From Effrenium voratum (taxonomy: Eukaryota; Sar; Dinophyceae; Suessiales; Symbiodiniaceae): DNA of 64,000 nt. How positions within the stretch are numbered: position 1 is the first letter of the stretch; every line of letters begins with the position of its first letter. Position numbers and translations under genes: made by a program. The notes beneath the pieces are model-generated. The model had not been told where the DNA came from and did not search any database. It was given only the letters and a program-made list of their open reading frames with translations. Shown here one piece after another: positions 13,711 to 20,363 of the stretch. The stretch spans positions 256,468 through 320,467 of the forward strand of contig CAUJNA010002924.1 of NCBI GenBank assembly GCA_963377175.1. The letters run 5' to 3'.

Positions 13711-14068
13711 TGAATGCTCGTGTTGGTGTGTAAACCGTTTCGTTTGGTTGTATCATGTCCTGAGAAGCCTTGAGTTCCAGCCACTTGACAAGTCAATGTG
13801 ACCACTGCAGTTGTGCCGCAGACTGACACCAATTCTGGGGGGTGATTCCCCATTCTTTTTAACCATGGTCCTGGTTACTTTCGCAAAACAACGCCCCTCT
13901 CCATTGGTTTGTGGCGGGTTTCTGGAAGGAATAATCGGCAATTCGTGCATCTCGGTCTCTGTGGTGTGTTTACTGCTCTACGGCAGAGCAGACGACAATG
14001 AGGTTTGGCTCGAATTATTGCCATGGCGGCCAATGACATGTCAATGGGGGGTTGGGCGCTTCTCCCTT
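13711..14068. other. Host DNA flanking the provirus on the left
   Basis: A family C MITE fragment lies at about 13836-13930; no gene is supported. The host sequence ends ...CTTCT at the target duplication. Confidence 0.5.
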
Positions 14069-14073
14069 CTAAG
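14069..14073. repeat. Target site duplication, left copy (CTAAG)
   Basis: CTAAG directly precedes the first TIR base and recurs at 35004-35008 directly after the last. Both copies are also preceded by T; on the right that T is the final TIR base, so the duplication reads as 5 bp, or 6 bp (TCTAAG) if the T is counted. A staggered cut by the rve integrase would produce this. Confidence 0.75.
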
Positions 14074-14568
14074 AGTTAGGACAGGCCATGCGCAACTTTT
14101 TCCGGACTCAAAAGTCTAGGGTCTACCCTAGGATTTTTTGCATTTTTTGAATAAGCGCACCAAAACAGCCATTTTAAAACATTTTTTGAAACAGTCTAAA
14201 CACATTTTGATAAATATTTTTTTAGTACTGCATACCAAAACAAAAATTGAATTATTTTTTGAAAAAATCAATACACCTAAACATGTTTATTTTCAAAAAC
14301 ACACATTTTCCAAAATATTTTAGAAAATATAGTTTTTTCAAAAGAGATAAATATATATATCATTTTAAGAAGAATTATTCAATAAGAAACAACATTTTCA
14401 ATAATTCAATGAGAAGACAAATAATTAATCATTTTTCGAAATTTTGGATATTCCGGAGTTGCGCATGGCCCGCCTTGTAGGATTTTATCTTCAATATATA
14501 AAACGCTATACTTACATTATAATTATAACATATAAGGGTATAAATGTTATAATCATAGTATGGTTATA
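14074..14568 (+). repeat. Left terminal inverted repeat
   Basis: This is the reverse complement of 34509-35003. Position p on the left pairs with 49077-p on the right across the whole length with no indel, and the two sides encode the same short translations. It begins AGTTAGGACAGGCC. The match ends at 14568, one base before the stop codon of the leftmost gene. Short open frames inside it are shadows of A/T-rich sequence. Confidence 0.95.
14084..14470. repeat. Nested inverted repeat inside the left TIR
   Basis: The 14-mer GGCCATGCGCAACT at 14084-14097 is repeated in reverse complement at 14457-14470, each next to a TCCGGA palindrome (14101-14106 and 14452-14457). The TIR therefore carries its own inverted ends about 380 bp apart. 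By mirror symmetry the right TIR has the same pair at 34980-34993 and 34607-34620. Confidence 0.85.
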
Positions 14569-15156
14569 TTATTCAGGTTCATCAATAATTAGTATAAACC
14601 TTATGTGTTTTACTCCTACAATATTCATTGTATTCCTTTCATTATCAATATTTCTACATATTGTTGCAACTGCGTATTCCATTACATCAGTTATATTATC
14701 TTGGTCTATAGAACCCATTAAGTGTCTACCACTATGAAAATCAAAACCATAACTGCTATATTCATCATCCTCAAAATAATTAAAATGATGAAACCTTACA
14801 CGTAAAATTATATCAACTATTATTATTGCTTTATAACTTTCATATCCTACATACTTATCTAGTAAGCTATCTATTTCATCCCCTTCTTTCATAACTATAT
14901 CTTCAATACTTTCAATGCTTAATGGAACCTTCCTAGAAACATAATATTGACATATTTGTCTCTTTACTTTATCACCATCTAAATTATTACAGTGCTTTGT
15001 TTCCCTTTCTATGTCAGTTTTGTCAATTTTATATCTTCTTTGTATTCTCTTCAATGTTTCATTATGATTATGCTTTATTTTCATATATTCTGGCTTGCCA
15101 TATTTATAGGACATAATATTATTAATAACTTCAACTGGTAGTTTTTGAAACTCCAT
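14569..15156 (-). CDS. F-box-like protein at left end of provirus
   Basis: A 195-residue protein of unknown function, transcribed outward toward the left TIR, with its stop codon abutting the TIR. The N-terminus (residues 6-22) contains LPVEVINNIMSYKYGK, a short helix resembling the start of an F-box and similar to the LP-x-x-I-VNNI segment of the gene at the right end. The rest is charged and helical, with no catalytic motif I recognise. The start is preceded by an AT tract and, 29 bases further up, by the 29-bp motif at 15186-15214. F-box proteins recruit targets to SCF ubiquitin ligases. That role is only a guess here, because the F-box match is a few residues. Confidence 0.8.
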   Translation of the reverse strand: MEFQKLPVEVINNIMSYKYGKPEYMKIKHNHNETLKRIQRRYKIDKTDIERETKHCNNLDGDKVKRQICQYYVSRKVPLSIESIEDIVMKEGDEIDSLLDKYVGYESYKAIIIVDIILRVRFHHFNYFEDDEYSSYGFDFHSGRHLMGSIDQDNITDVMEYAVATICRNIDNERNTMNIVGVKHIRFILIIDEPE

Positions 15157-15185
15157 TTCTATTATAATATATATATATAGTGTTT

Positions 15186-15214
15186 ATTTCTTTAAATACT
15201 TTTTTACAAGAAAT
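15186..15214 (-). promoter_or_regulatory. 29-bp inverted-arm promoter motif, copy 1
   Basis: On the minus strand it reads ATTTCTT, then GTAAAAAAGTATTTA, then AAGAAAT. The 7-base arms are exact inverted repeats. It is identical to the copy at 33934-33962 and lies 29 bases before the ATG at 15156. Related copies precede four plus-strand genes on the right side, so it is a candidate shared promoter. Confidence 0.75.
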
Positions 15215-15257
15215 AAAATTAAATATTGGAATATACTTATAACATATAATATTTTAC

Positions 15258-15282
15258 ATGTTATAATCATAGCATGGTTATA
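15258..15282. repeat. Internal copy of the TIR inner edge (25 bp)
   Basis: It matches the last 25 bases of the TIR (14544-14568, and 34509-34533 inverted) with one C/T difference; the shared core begins ATGTTATAATCATAG. The ACATATA upstream of it also resembles the TIR. It lies immediately before the 22-bp tandem array. Confidence 0.85.
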
Positions 15283-15414
15283 ATCAAAATCATTCCCCGA
15301 TTCTATCAAAATCATTCCCCGATTCTATCAAAATCATTCCCCGATTCTATCAAAATCATTCCCCGATTCTATCAAAATCATTCCCCGATTCTATCAAAAT
15401 CATTCCCCGATTTC
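15283..15414. repeat. 22-bp tandem repeat, six copies
   Basis: Six adjacent units of ATCAAAATCATTCCCCGATT plus CT run from 15283 to 15414. Five are identical and the sixth diverges at its end. The open frame across it only reflects the repeat. It is directly joined to the 25-bp TIR-like sequence in an intergenic gap, so it could be an iteron-like or regulatory array. Confidence 0.9.
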
Positions 15415-15518
15415 TGTCAAACTCATCACAGTTTCCAATATCAAACTACTAGGTATTTTATATAGGTCTTGTTGCTAAATAATTCTAATAAATTCATATT
15501 ATTAGAAATATCTAGATT

Positions 15519-15854
15519 TTAATTTCCAACCATTACATATTTATCATCATTGCCCTTAATTAGTTTATAATATTCTAATGTTTGTTCTTTTGGACTTTTG
15601 ATTTGTCCCTTATTTAACATATCGCAGTATTTTTTACGCTTGGTATCATAATCACCGCTAGGTCTGCCTATCCCTTTCTTTTCAAAAATCGTATTCATCT
15701 TCTCCTTCTCTTCGTTGCTTTGTTGTTCGCGTTCAACTGGTTTCATTTTGTCATCAATGGATTTAATCATATCATTTAAGGTTTTGATATTGTTACCAAT
15801 TAATGTTATCTTCTTCATTAAATCATTAATAGTATAATTCTCATTTTCAGACAT
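15519..15854 (-). CDS. Small basic protein with coiled coil and GRPSG motif
   Basis: A 111-residue protein. Residues about 5-55 form a predicted coiled coil (regular I/L/M spacing in INDLMKKITLIGNNIKTL). The C-terminal half is basic and opens with GRPSGDYDTKRKKY, an AT-hook-like GRP core followed by a helix. No enzyme motif is seen. A DNA-binding or oligomerising accessory role is possible but unproven. It is the first of a minus-strand run of small genes between the tandem repeat and the divergent intergenic region. Confidence 0.7.
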   Translation of the reverse strand: MSENENYTINDLMKKITLIGNNIKTLNDMIKSIDDKMKPVEREQQSNEEKEKMNTIFEKKGIGRPSGDYDTKRKKYCDMLNKGQIKSPKEQTLEYYKLIKGNDDKYVMVGN

Positions 15855-15934
15855 TACTATATATTTATTTAGATAATTATTTATTTAATTATATATTTAT
15901 AAAGTGCATTTATGTTAAATCTACTCTTTAAATA

Positions 15935-16252
15935 CTAACTTATGTCCCTGTTAAAACTAACATTAATGAAATGTTCGTTAGTTTCAATAACCATATCGCC
16001 ATCTGTTCTTTTCTGAATATTAAAATCTTTATCTGTTTTTTTATAAGAAAACATACATGGGACACAACTAACTTTAACTCCACCTTTCTTATCTACTGTC
16101 AATTCATTTTTAAAATTCATTATGTGATTACATTTATCACATTTTATAGTCTTACTTTCACCCATTGATTTAACACTTTCTGCTGTTTCTTTCCGTGCTT
16201 CAATATCTGGTGTTGGTCTTTCTTTGCCTTTACTCTTTTTCTTTTTTCCCAT
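15935..16252 (-). CDS. Zinc-ribbon protein
   Basis: A 105-residue protein with a lysine-rich N-terminus (KKKKSKGK) and two CxxC pairs, C38/C41 (CDKC) and C63/C66 (CVPC), spaced as in a zinc ribbon. Zinc ribbons of this size in viruses often bind nucleic acid or transcription factors; the specific role here is unknown. Its first 23 bases overlap the end of the next upstream gene (16230-16418), so the two are probably co-transcribed. Confidence 0.75.
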   Translation of the reverse strand: MGKKKKSKGKERPTPDIEARKETAESVKSMGESKTIKCDKCNHIMNFKNELTVDKKGGVKVSCVPCMFSYKKTDKDFNIQKRTDGDMVIETNEHFINVSFNRDIS

Positions 16253-16418
16253 TTATATTAATATTTACATTTTTATTTTTGAGATATTGAATTCCTAACT
16301 TAATTATTTCTAATGAATAATAACAACATTTTTTTATTTTATTGTCAGTAATTATTACTTGTTCTATATTTTCTACTTCATCTATTATATTAATATAATC
16401 TGTATAACTCCTTTTCAT
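16230..16418 (-). CDS. Small hypothetical protein
   Basis: A 62-residue frame with a mixed helical sequence and a basic C-terminus, and no recognised domain. It is accepted as a gene because it is linked on both sides: its start overlaps the stop of the upstream gene in an ATGA (16415-16418), and its end overlaps the start of the downstream zinc ribbon by 23 bases. Confidence 0.55.
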   Translation of the reverse strand: MKRSYTDYINIIDEVENIEQVIITDNKIKKCCYYSLEIIKLGIQYLKNKNVNININGKKEKE

Positions 16419-16597
16419 ATTAAATAATAAGATAAATTATTTTTCATTTCTGTCTTTCTTTTCTTGTAAAGTTTTTTCATTGTATCGTCTTTATTCCATC
16501 TATATTCTACAAATTTCTGATGATATTTTGAATTTAGATGTTTAAATAAATATTTGTCATCATAAGTTTTACAACAATTGCAATGGATAACAGTCAT
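16415..16597 (-). CDS. Small CxC-H-H zinc-finger protein
   Basis: Sixty residues with C6-x-C8 (and C9), then H20 and H26, followed by a basic helical tail. The spacing C-x-C-x11-H-x5-H is exactly the same as in the 77-residue protein at 17657-17890 and nearly the same as in the 147-residue protein at 22215-22658. It is therefore one of three related mini zinc fingers. It is first in its minus-strand run and ends in a 4-base ATGA overlap with the next gene. Binding nucleic acid is the natural guess. Confidence 0.7.
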   Translation of the reverse strand: MTVIHCNCCKTYDDKYLFKHLNSKYHQKFVEYRWNKDDTMKKLYKKRKTEMKNNLSYYLI

Positions 16598-16861
16598 ATA
16601 ATAATAAGATAAAATATTTATTTAATCTTATTATTTTCATGCATGATAGAATATTCGGAGGGCACAGCACTTGGGGTTTTCATTGCACACGCGAGAGAGA
16701 TACAAACTAATTAGCTTCAATGCTCATTGATTGAAGAAATGGACAGCCTGTTCCATTTTTATGATATTCGCCACCAGCATATCATAAAAATGATGTTCCA
16801 TTTAATATTAATTACAAGTTAATTTTTAAATATAATTTTCTATATATCTTTAATATCAACT
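16598..16861. promoter_or_regulatory. Divergent intergenic region with long hairpin
   Basis: The gap between two divergent gene sets is clearly richer in G+C than its surroundings (for example GAGGGCACAGCACTTGGGG near 16660). It contains a perfect 14-bp stem, CATTTTTATGATAT (16754-16767) with its complement at 16779-16792, around an 11-base loop. GTTCCATTT occurs on both sides of the stem. It could be a bidirectional promoter, an origin or an RNA structure. Confidence 0.6.
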
Positions 16862-17626
16862 ATGACAGATGTTCCAATAATAAAACCAATAAACATAACT
16901 GAATATGAATTCAAACAATCTAAATATGAGCACGTGCCAAAATTACCATTTAGAAGTATTATAGTTGCTTCTTCGACAGGCGGTAAGACTGTCCTTATTC
17001 AAAATTTAATACTGAATGTTTATAGAAATTCATTTGCAAGAATATTTATATTTTCCCCCAGCGTCCATAACGACCCTACATTTACAGAAGTTAAAAAATA
17101 TATCAGGGATGAATTGCACGTGGATGATGAAAAAGAACAAATTTATTTTGATAATTATAATCCAAGTGATTTAGAAAATGTAATTGAAAGACAGAAGAAA
17201 ATAATTAATTATATGAAATCTAAAAAGATAAAGAAACTGCATTCAATATTAATCGTTATAGATGACCACGCAGACGACCCTAAATTTGTTAGATATAGTA
17301 AATTATTACATGGATTATTTACAAGAGGTAGGCACGATGCAGTAAGTGTAATTTGTTCAACACAAAAATATAATGTTTTAGCGCCTATCATTCGTTTAAA
17401 TGCCAGTTCATTATATATTTTTAGGTTGAAAAATGCAAGTGAGTTAATGAGTTTTATTGAAGAAAATAGCGCCATTGTTGATAAACAGCAATTATTAGAT
17501 ATGTATCATCAAGCCGTTAATGACGCACCTTATAGTTTCTTCTACGTGAATATGAATGCTAAAGACATTAACAAAATGTTTCATATCAGATTTGAACAGG
17601 CGTTTCAAATTACGAATGATGAATAA
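16862..17626 (+). CDS. A32-like genome-packaging ATPase
   Basis: A 254-residue FtsK/HerA-type ATPase of the poxvirus A32 family, which pumps DNA into preformed capsids. Walker A is ASSTGGKT (residues 36-43), with Ala in place of the usual first Gly but GKT intact. Walker B is ILIVIDDH (129-136), with D134 and D135. A polar STQKY block (167-171) follows, as in sensor regions of this family. The length is normal for PLV and virophage ATPases. The start lies just after an AT-rich leader ending ATATCAACT. A small zinc-finger gene follows 30 bases downstream on the same strand. Confidence 0.93.
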   Translation: MTDVPIIKPINITEYEFKQSKYEHVPKLPFRSIIVASSTGGKTVLIQNLILNVYRNSFARIFIFSPSVHNDPTFTEVKKYIRDELHVDDEKEQIYFDNYNPSDLENVIERQKKIINYMKSKKIKKLHSILIVIDDHADDPKFVRYSKLLHGLFTRGRHDAVSVICSTQKYNVLAPIIRLNASSLYIFRLKNASELMSFIEENSAIVDKQQLLDMYHQAVNDAPYSFFYVNMNAKDINKMFHIRFEQAFQITNDE

Positions 17627-17656
17627 AGATATTCTAATTTAATATAATATAATAAT

Positions 17657-17890
17657 ATGTCAATGAAACTATGTAGATGTGGTGGATTTTATCGTAGAGG
17701 TAATTATAATTTTCATACTAATTCTTGGATACATAAACTTTATAAAGTATTGAAAAGAAGGGCAACAGACGAGGAATTATTAAGATTTCAAAATAATTTT
17801 GTTGATGAAGAAGATTTAATAGATGATATAAGTAGTACTACTTCAACAACAATACCAGAGGATAAAATGACAGATTATGATAGTAATTAA
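17657..17890 (+). CDS. Small CxC-H-H zinc-finger protein
   Basis: Seventy-seven residues: a finger at C6-x-C8, H20 and H26, then a basic helix and an acidic, Ser/Thr-rich tail. The finger spacing matches the 60-residue protein at 16415-16597. It lies 30 bases after the packaging ATPase and is probably transcribed with it. It ends at a hairpin shared with the convergent gene. Confidence 0.7.
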   Translation: MSMKLCRCGGFYRRGNYNFHTNSWIHKLYKVLKRRATDEELLRFQNNFVDEEDLIDDISSTTSTTIPEDKMTDYDSN

Positions 17891-17915
17891 TAATATTAAT
17901 GTATGTTAATATTAT
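17890..17915. terminator. Hairpin between convergent genes
   Basis: ATAATATTAA (17890-17899) pairs with TTAATATTAT (17906-17915) around a 6-base loop, in the 29-base gap between stop codons of convergent genes. A position-based candidate for a bidirectional 3'-end signal; it is AT-only, so chance is not excluded. Confidence 0.4.
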
Positions 17916-17919
17916 CAAT

Positions 17920-18147
17920 TTAGAATAAAGAATAGCTACATAAATTTAAGGCAGGTAATTTATAATATATTTTATCTTTTTTACATTCATTAACTTTTTC
18001 TAATTTATTGATTATTGCTTTCAATGAATTTATTTGTAGAATATCAATTCTTGACATTTCACTTATCGTATTTACATCTATATCTTTTATTACTTTAATA
18101 GCCTCTTCATCATCAATTTCTACTGGTTTTGATTTACTTGAACCCAT
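17920..18147 (-). CDS. Small protein with N-myristoylation signal
   Basis: A 75-residue protein starting MGSSKSKP. Gly2 with Ser at position 6 and following Lys residues is a textbook N-myristoyltransferase signal; this octapeptide is the same as the start of the Src kinases. The remainder is an acidic helix and then a Leu/Ile-rich helix, with no catalytic motif. Such lipid-anchored proteins commonly sit at membranes during virion assembly or entry. The gene is last in the minus-strand morphogenesis block, 11 bases after its neighbour, with TATTATATATA before the ATG. Confidence 0.75.
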   Translation of the reverse strand: MGSSKSKPVEIDDEEAIKVIKDIDVNTISEMSRIDILQINSLKAIINKLEKVNECKKDKIYYKLPALNLCSYSLF

Positions 18148-18158
18148 TATATATAATA

Positions 18159-18968
18159 TTATTTAGATTTTAATTTTTCAAAATTGAAATGTTGGTTTTC
18201 TTCTTCTTCATCTTCGTCTTCAGTTGGTGCTGGTATTTCTGTTGGACTTTCAGATGAAGAACTATGAACAGTAATAGGTGGAGAACTATGAACACTAATA
18301 GCTTCATTTGATGAATTGCTACTGCTACTTTGTGCATGTCCTGCTGTTATTTGATTGACTAAATCTGCGATATTTATAGTTGTTGCAATTGCGCTATGCG
18401 ATAAGTTTAATATGATATCTGCTATTGTAGCGCCGTTGTGTAGCATTATTTCTATCATTTTTGTCAGTTTGAACTTCTTTTCTTCTTCATCGCTGTCATC
18501 CTCGTCTGGTGTTTTTTTTGGCGGTGGTTCTGGCGGTTTGTTGTTGTCAAGCATTTTAGTAAAGGCTGACACCATTGCGTCGCGTTGGTTTTTCAGTGTT
18601 TGTGTTGCTTGTGTTCTTGTTGGCTCATTTCTTTTGTATGTGTTGCGCCAAAAGTTTTTAAGCATTATTTTCAACATATTGTCCTGGTTTTCCTTTACCT
18701 TAAACGCTTCAAATGTCACATTTAATGGTTGGTCTGTATCATTGTATAACTTTTCTTGAGTCTCTCTGGTTTCTGTGGCGATTGTATCTGTGTTGGTTGC
18801 AATGTCAATAAATTCTCTCGGTATGCCCTTTTTCATCAATTTCGGTGGTTGTATTGTTGTTGAAGTGTTTGGTTTCATTAGGTTATGTATTGTAAAACTG
18901 TCGTCATCATATTTATCATAGAATTTCTGCTTCTTTCTTTTCAGTATATTTTTCGTTAATATTATCAT
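18159..18968 (-). CDS. Hypothetical protein in morphogenesis block
   Basis: A 269-residue protein that I do not recognise. It has a basic N-terminus, an acidic run near residue 155 (DEDDSDEEEKK), and then about 40 mostly hydrophobic residues (roughly 168-210: MIEIMLHNGATIADIILNL and on) that look like an amphipathic or membrane-associated helix. A Ser-rich linker and an acidic tail follow. Its place between capsid-associated genes suggests a virion or assembly protein. It is separated from the upstream gene by 17 bases. Confidence 0.7.
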   Translation of the reverse strand: MIILTKNILKRKKQKFYDKYDDDSFTIHNLMKPNTSTTIQPPKLMKKGIPREFIDIATNTDTIATETRETQEKLYNDTDQPLNVTFEAFKVKENQDNMLKIMLKNFWRNTYKRNEPTRTQATQTLKNQRDAMVSAFTKMLDNNKPPEPPPKKTPDEDDSDEEEKKFKLTKMIEIMLHNGATIADIILNLSHSAIATTINIADLVNQITAGHAQSSSSNSSNEAISVHSSPPITVHSSSSESPTEIPAPTEDEDEEEENQHFNFEKLKSK

Positions 18969-18985
18969 TATTATTATTTATATGT

Positions 18986-19966
18986 TTATTTCTTACCTTT
19001 GCCCTTAAAACTTGCCTTGAGTTCTTCTATTCTACCCTTGCCTAAATTTACTATCCACCCGCCATTATCAATAGTGTCTAAAATCATATCTACTAAATAT
19101 TCTTTGTACGTTCTCGCCTTGCCTCTGCCTTTGTGTTTCAATTCTTCTTGTATTTCGTTTTCTTGTGGCACTTGAATTCCTCTTAAATAAAATTGAAATT
19201 TAATATCATTTACTGTTAAATTAGGGTTTTCTTTCCAGTAAGCAGGACTAATATTATTATCTATTGTTGTTTTGAACAATGGAAATAATGGCAATGGCGG
19301 CGGCTCTTGTGGCGTTGAACTTGATGCTCCTGTGGCTTGATATTCTACTTGGGCATCATCTCCGCCTGAAATTGGCGAACCTTCGTATTCTAATACTGGG
19401 AGATTATCCGGTACTGTTCTTGTTGTTGCCGATGGTGCTGATTGTCTATTGCCTAGCATTCTTTGAAAAATTGTTCCACCCATTTCTCGTAAGTTTGATG
19501 CCATTGCTTGGCTCACTTCATTTACTCTTTCTTTTGTTGCTGTGGTTAGTTCTTGTAGCCTTGTATCTACCATTGCCTCGTGTTGTCTTGCCGTTTGTTG
19601 TGGTGTGGAAAAATCATATTCATCATTTATTGCATCAGCGTTTGCTTGGACTGGTGTTTCTGCATTCATTTTGTGAACTGCATAAGTATGCCCGTTTCTG
19701 CGTGCTTCTTGTTTCATCATTGCCTCTCTCATTTGTCTGTCTAATATTCTCATCTCTTGGTCTTTCAATAATTCTAAATGGTCGCTTCCATCAAAAAAAC
19801 TACCCTGAGGACTTGCTTTGAAGAATGTAGCATCTCGGTTAGGTAGTTTTCCCGTTATTAAATCATTTTCGCCAATTAGACCTACAATTTCTTCATAAGT
19901 AGGTCGTCGTTTCAATCCAAATTTTGCATATGGATTTATTAATTCTAGACTTGCTGTAGTTGCCAT
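18986..19966 (-). CDS. Probable virion-associated protein of unknown function
   Basis: A 326-residue protein. Residues 11-75 form a compact block (NPYAKFGLKRRPTYEEIVGL, then a GENDLITG turn and a GSFFDG turn) that looks like a conserved folded domain. It is followed by a long charged helix (about 65-90), a proline- and glutamine-rich middle, and a basic C-terminal domain ending KGKGKK. There is no enzyme motif. It sits two genes downstream of the major capsid protein on the same strand, and a structural or core role is the best inference. Confidence 0.75.
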   Translation of the reverse strand: MATTASLELINPYAKFGLKRRPTYEEIVGLIGENDLITGKLPNRDATFFKASPQGSFFDGSDHLELLKDQEMRILDRQMREAMMKQEARRNGHTYAVHKMNAETPVQANADAINDEYDFSTPQQTARQHEAMVDTRLQELTTATKERVNEVSQAMASNLREMGGTIFQRMLGNRQSAPSATTRTVPDNLPVLEYEGSPISGGDDAQVEYQATGASSSTPQEPPPLPLFPLFKTTIDNNISPAYWKENPNLTVNDIKFQFYLRGIQVPQENEIQEELKHKGRGKARTYKEYLVDMILDTIDNGGWIVNLGKGRIEELKASFKGKGKK

Positions 19967-20012
19967 ATTTATTATAATAATAGTTAGATTATTAATATTA
20001 TTATAATAAATC

Positions 20013-20363
20013 TTAAGTAAATATTAACTTTTTTGTATCTTCATACCATTTATTTAAATGTTCTTTTGTTGCATGTGGCAAGTTAGGACGATATAATTCA
20101 CCCATCATCCTATCCAGCTCATTTACATAGTTTGCTCTCTTATTTCCTTCGTCAATCTTTTTCCTTAATGCTACTGATGCTTCTTGTGAGTTTCTTAACT
20201 TCATTTGTTCGTGTAAGTGTTTTAGATACTCATTATCTTTCATATCAAATGGACTATATTTAATTTGGGAGGATTGTAAGAATATCTTACCTTTATTTTT
20301 CTTATTATTTCTTTTGTGGAATTTATACATTATATATTTATCATAGATTTTAATTTTAATCAT
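20013..20363 (-). CDS. Small basic protein overlapping capsid gene end
   Basis: A 116-residue frame whose first ATG overlaps the major capsid stop codon (ATGATTAA) by 8 bases. Met12, at 20330, may be the true start, because it directly follows AAATATATA, as seen before other genes here; that would give 105 residues. The sequence is basic and helical and has no known domain. Its position directly after the capsid gene suggests a minor virion or assembly role. Confidence 0.65.
   Translation of the reverse strand: MIKIKIYDKYIMYKFHKRNNKKNKGKIFLQSSQIKYSPFDMKDNEYLKHLHEQMKLRNSQEASVALRKKIDEGNKRANYVNELDRMMGELYRPNLPHATKEHLNKWYEDTKKLIFT

Noticed and set aside
14138..14480. Frames of 61 and 77 residues in the TIR (mirrored at 34597-34939)
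   Set aside because: They are Lys/Phe/Asn-rich translations of AT-rich repeat DNA, without initiation context or motif.
15274..15465. 63-residue frame of IIPRFYQNHSPILSKSF repeats
   Set aside because: It is the direct translation of the 22-bp tandem repeat.
18355..19821. Plus-strand frames of 134 and 180 residues opposite the morphogenesis block
   Set aside because: They are antisense shadows of the 269- and 326-residue genes; Leu/Val-rich as expected of reversed coding sequence.
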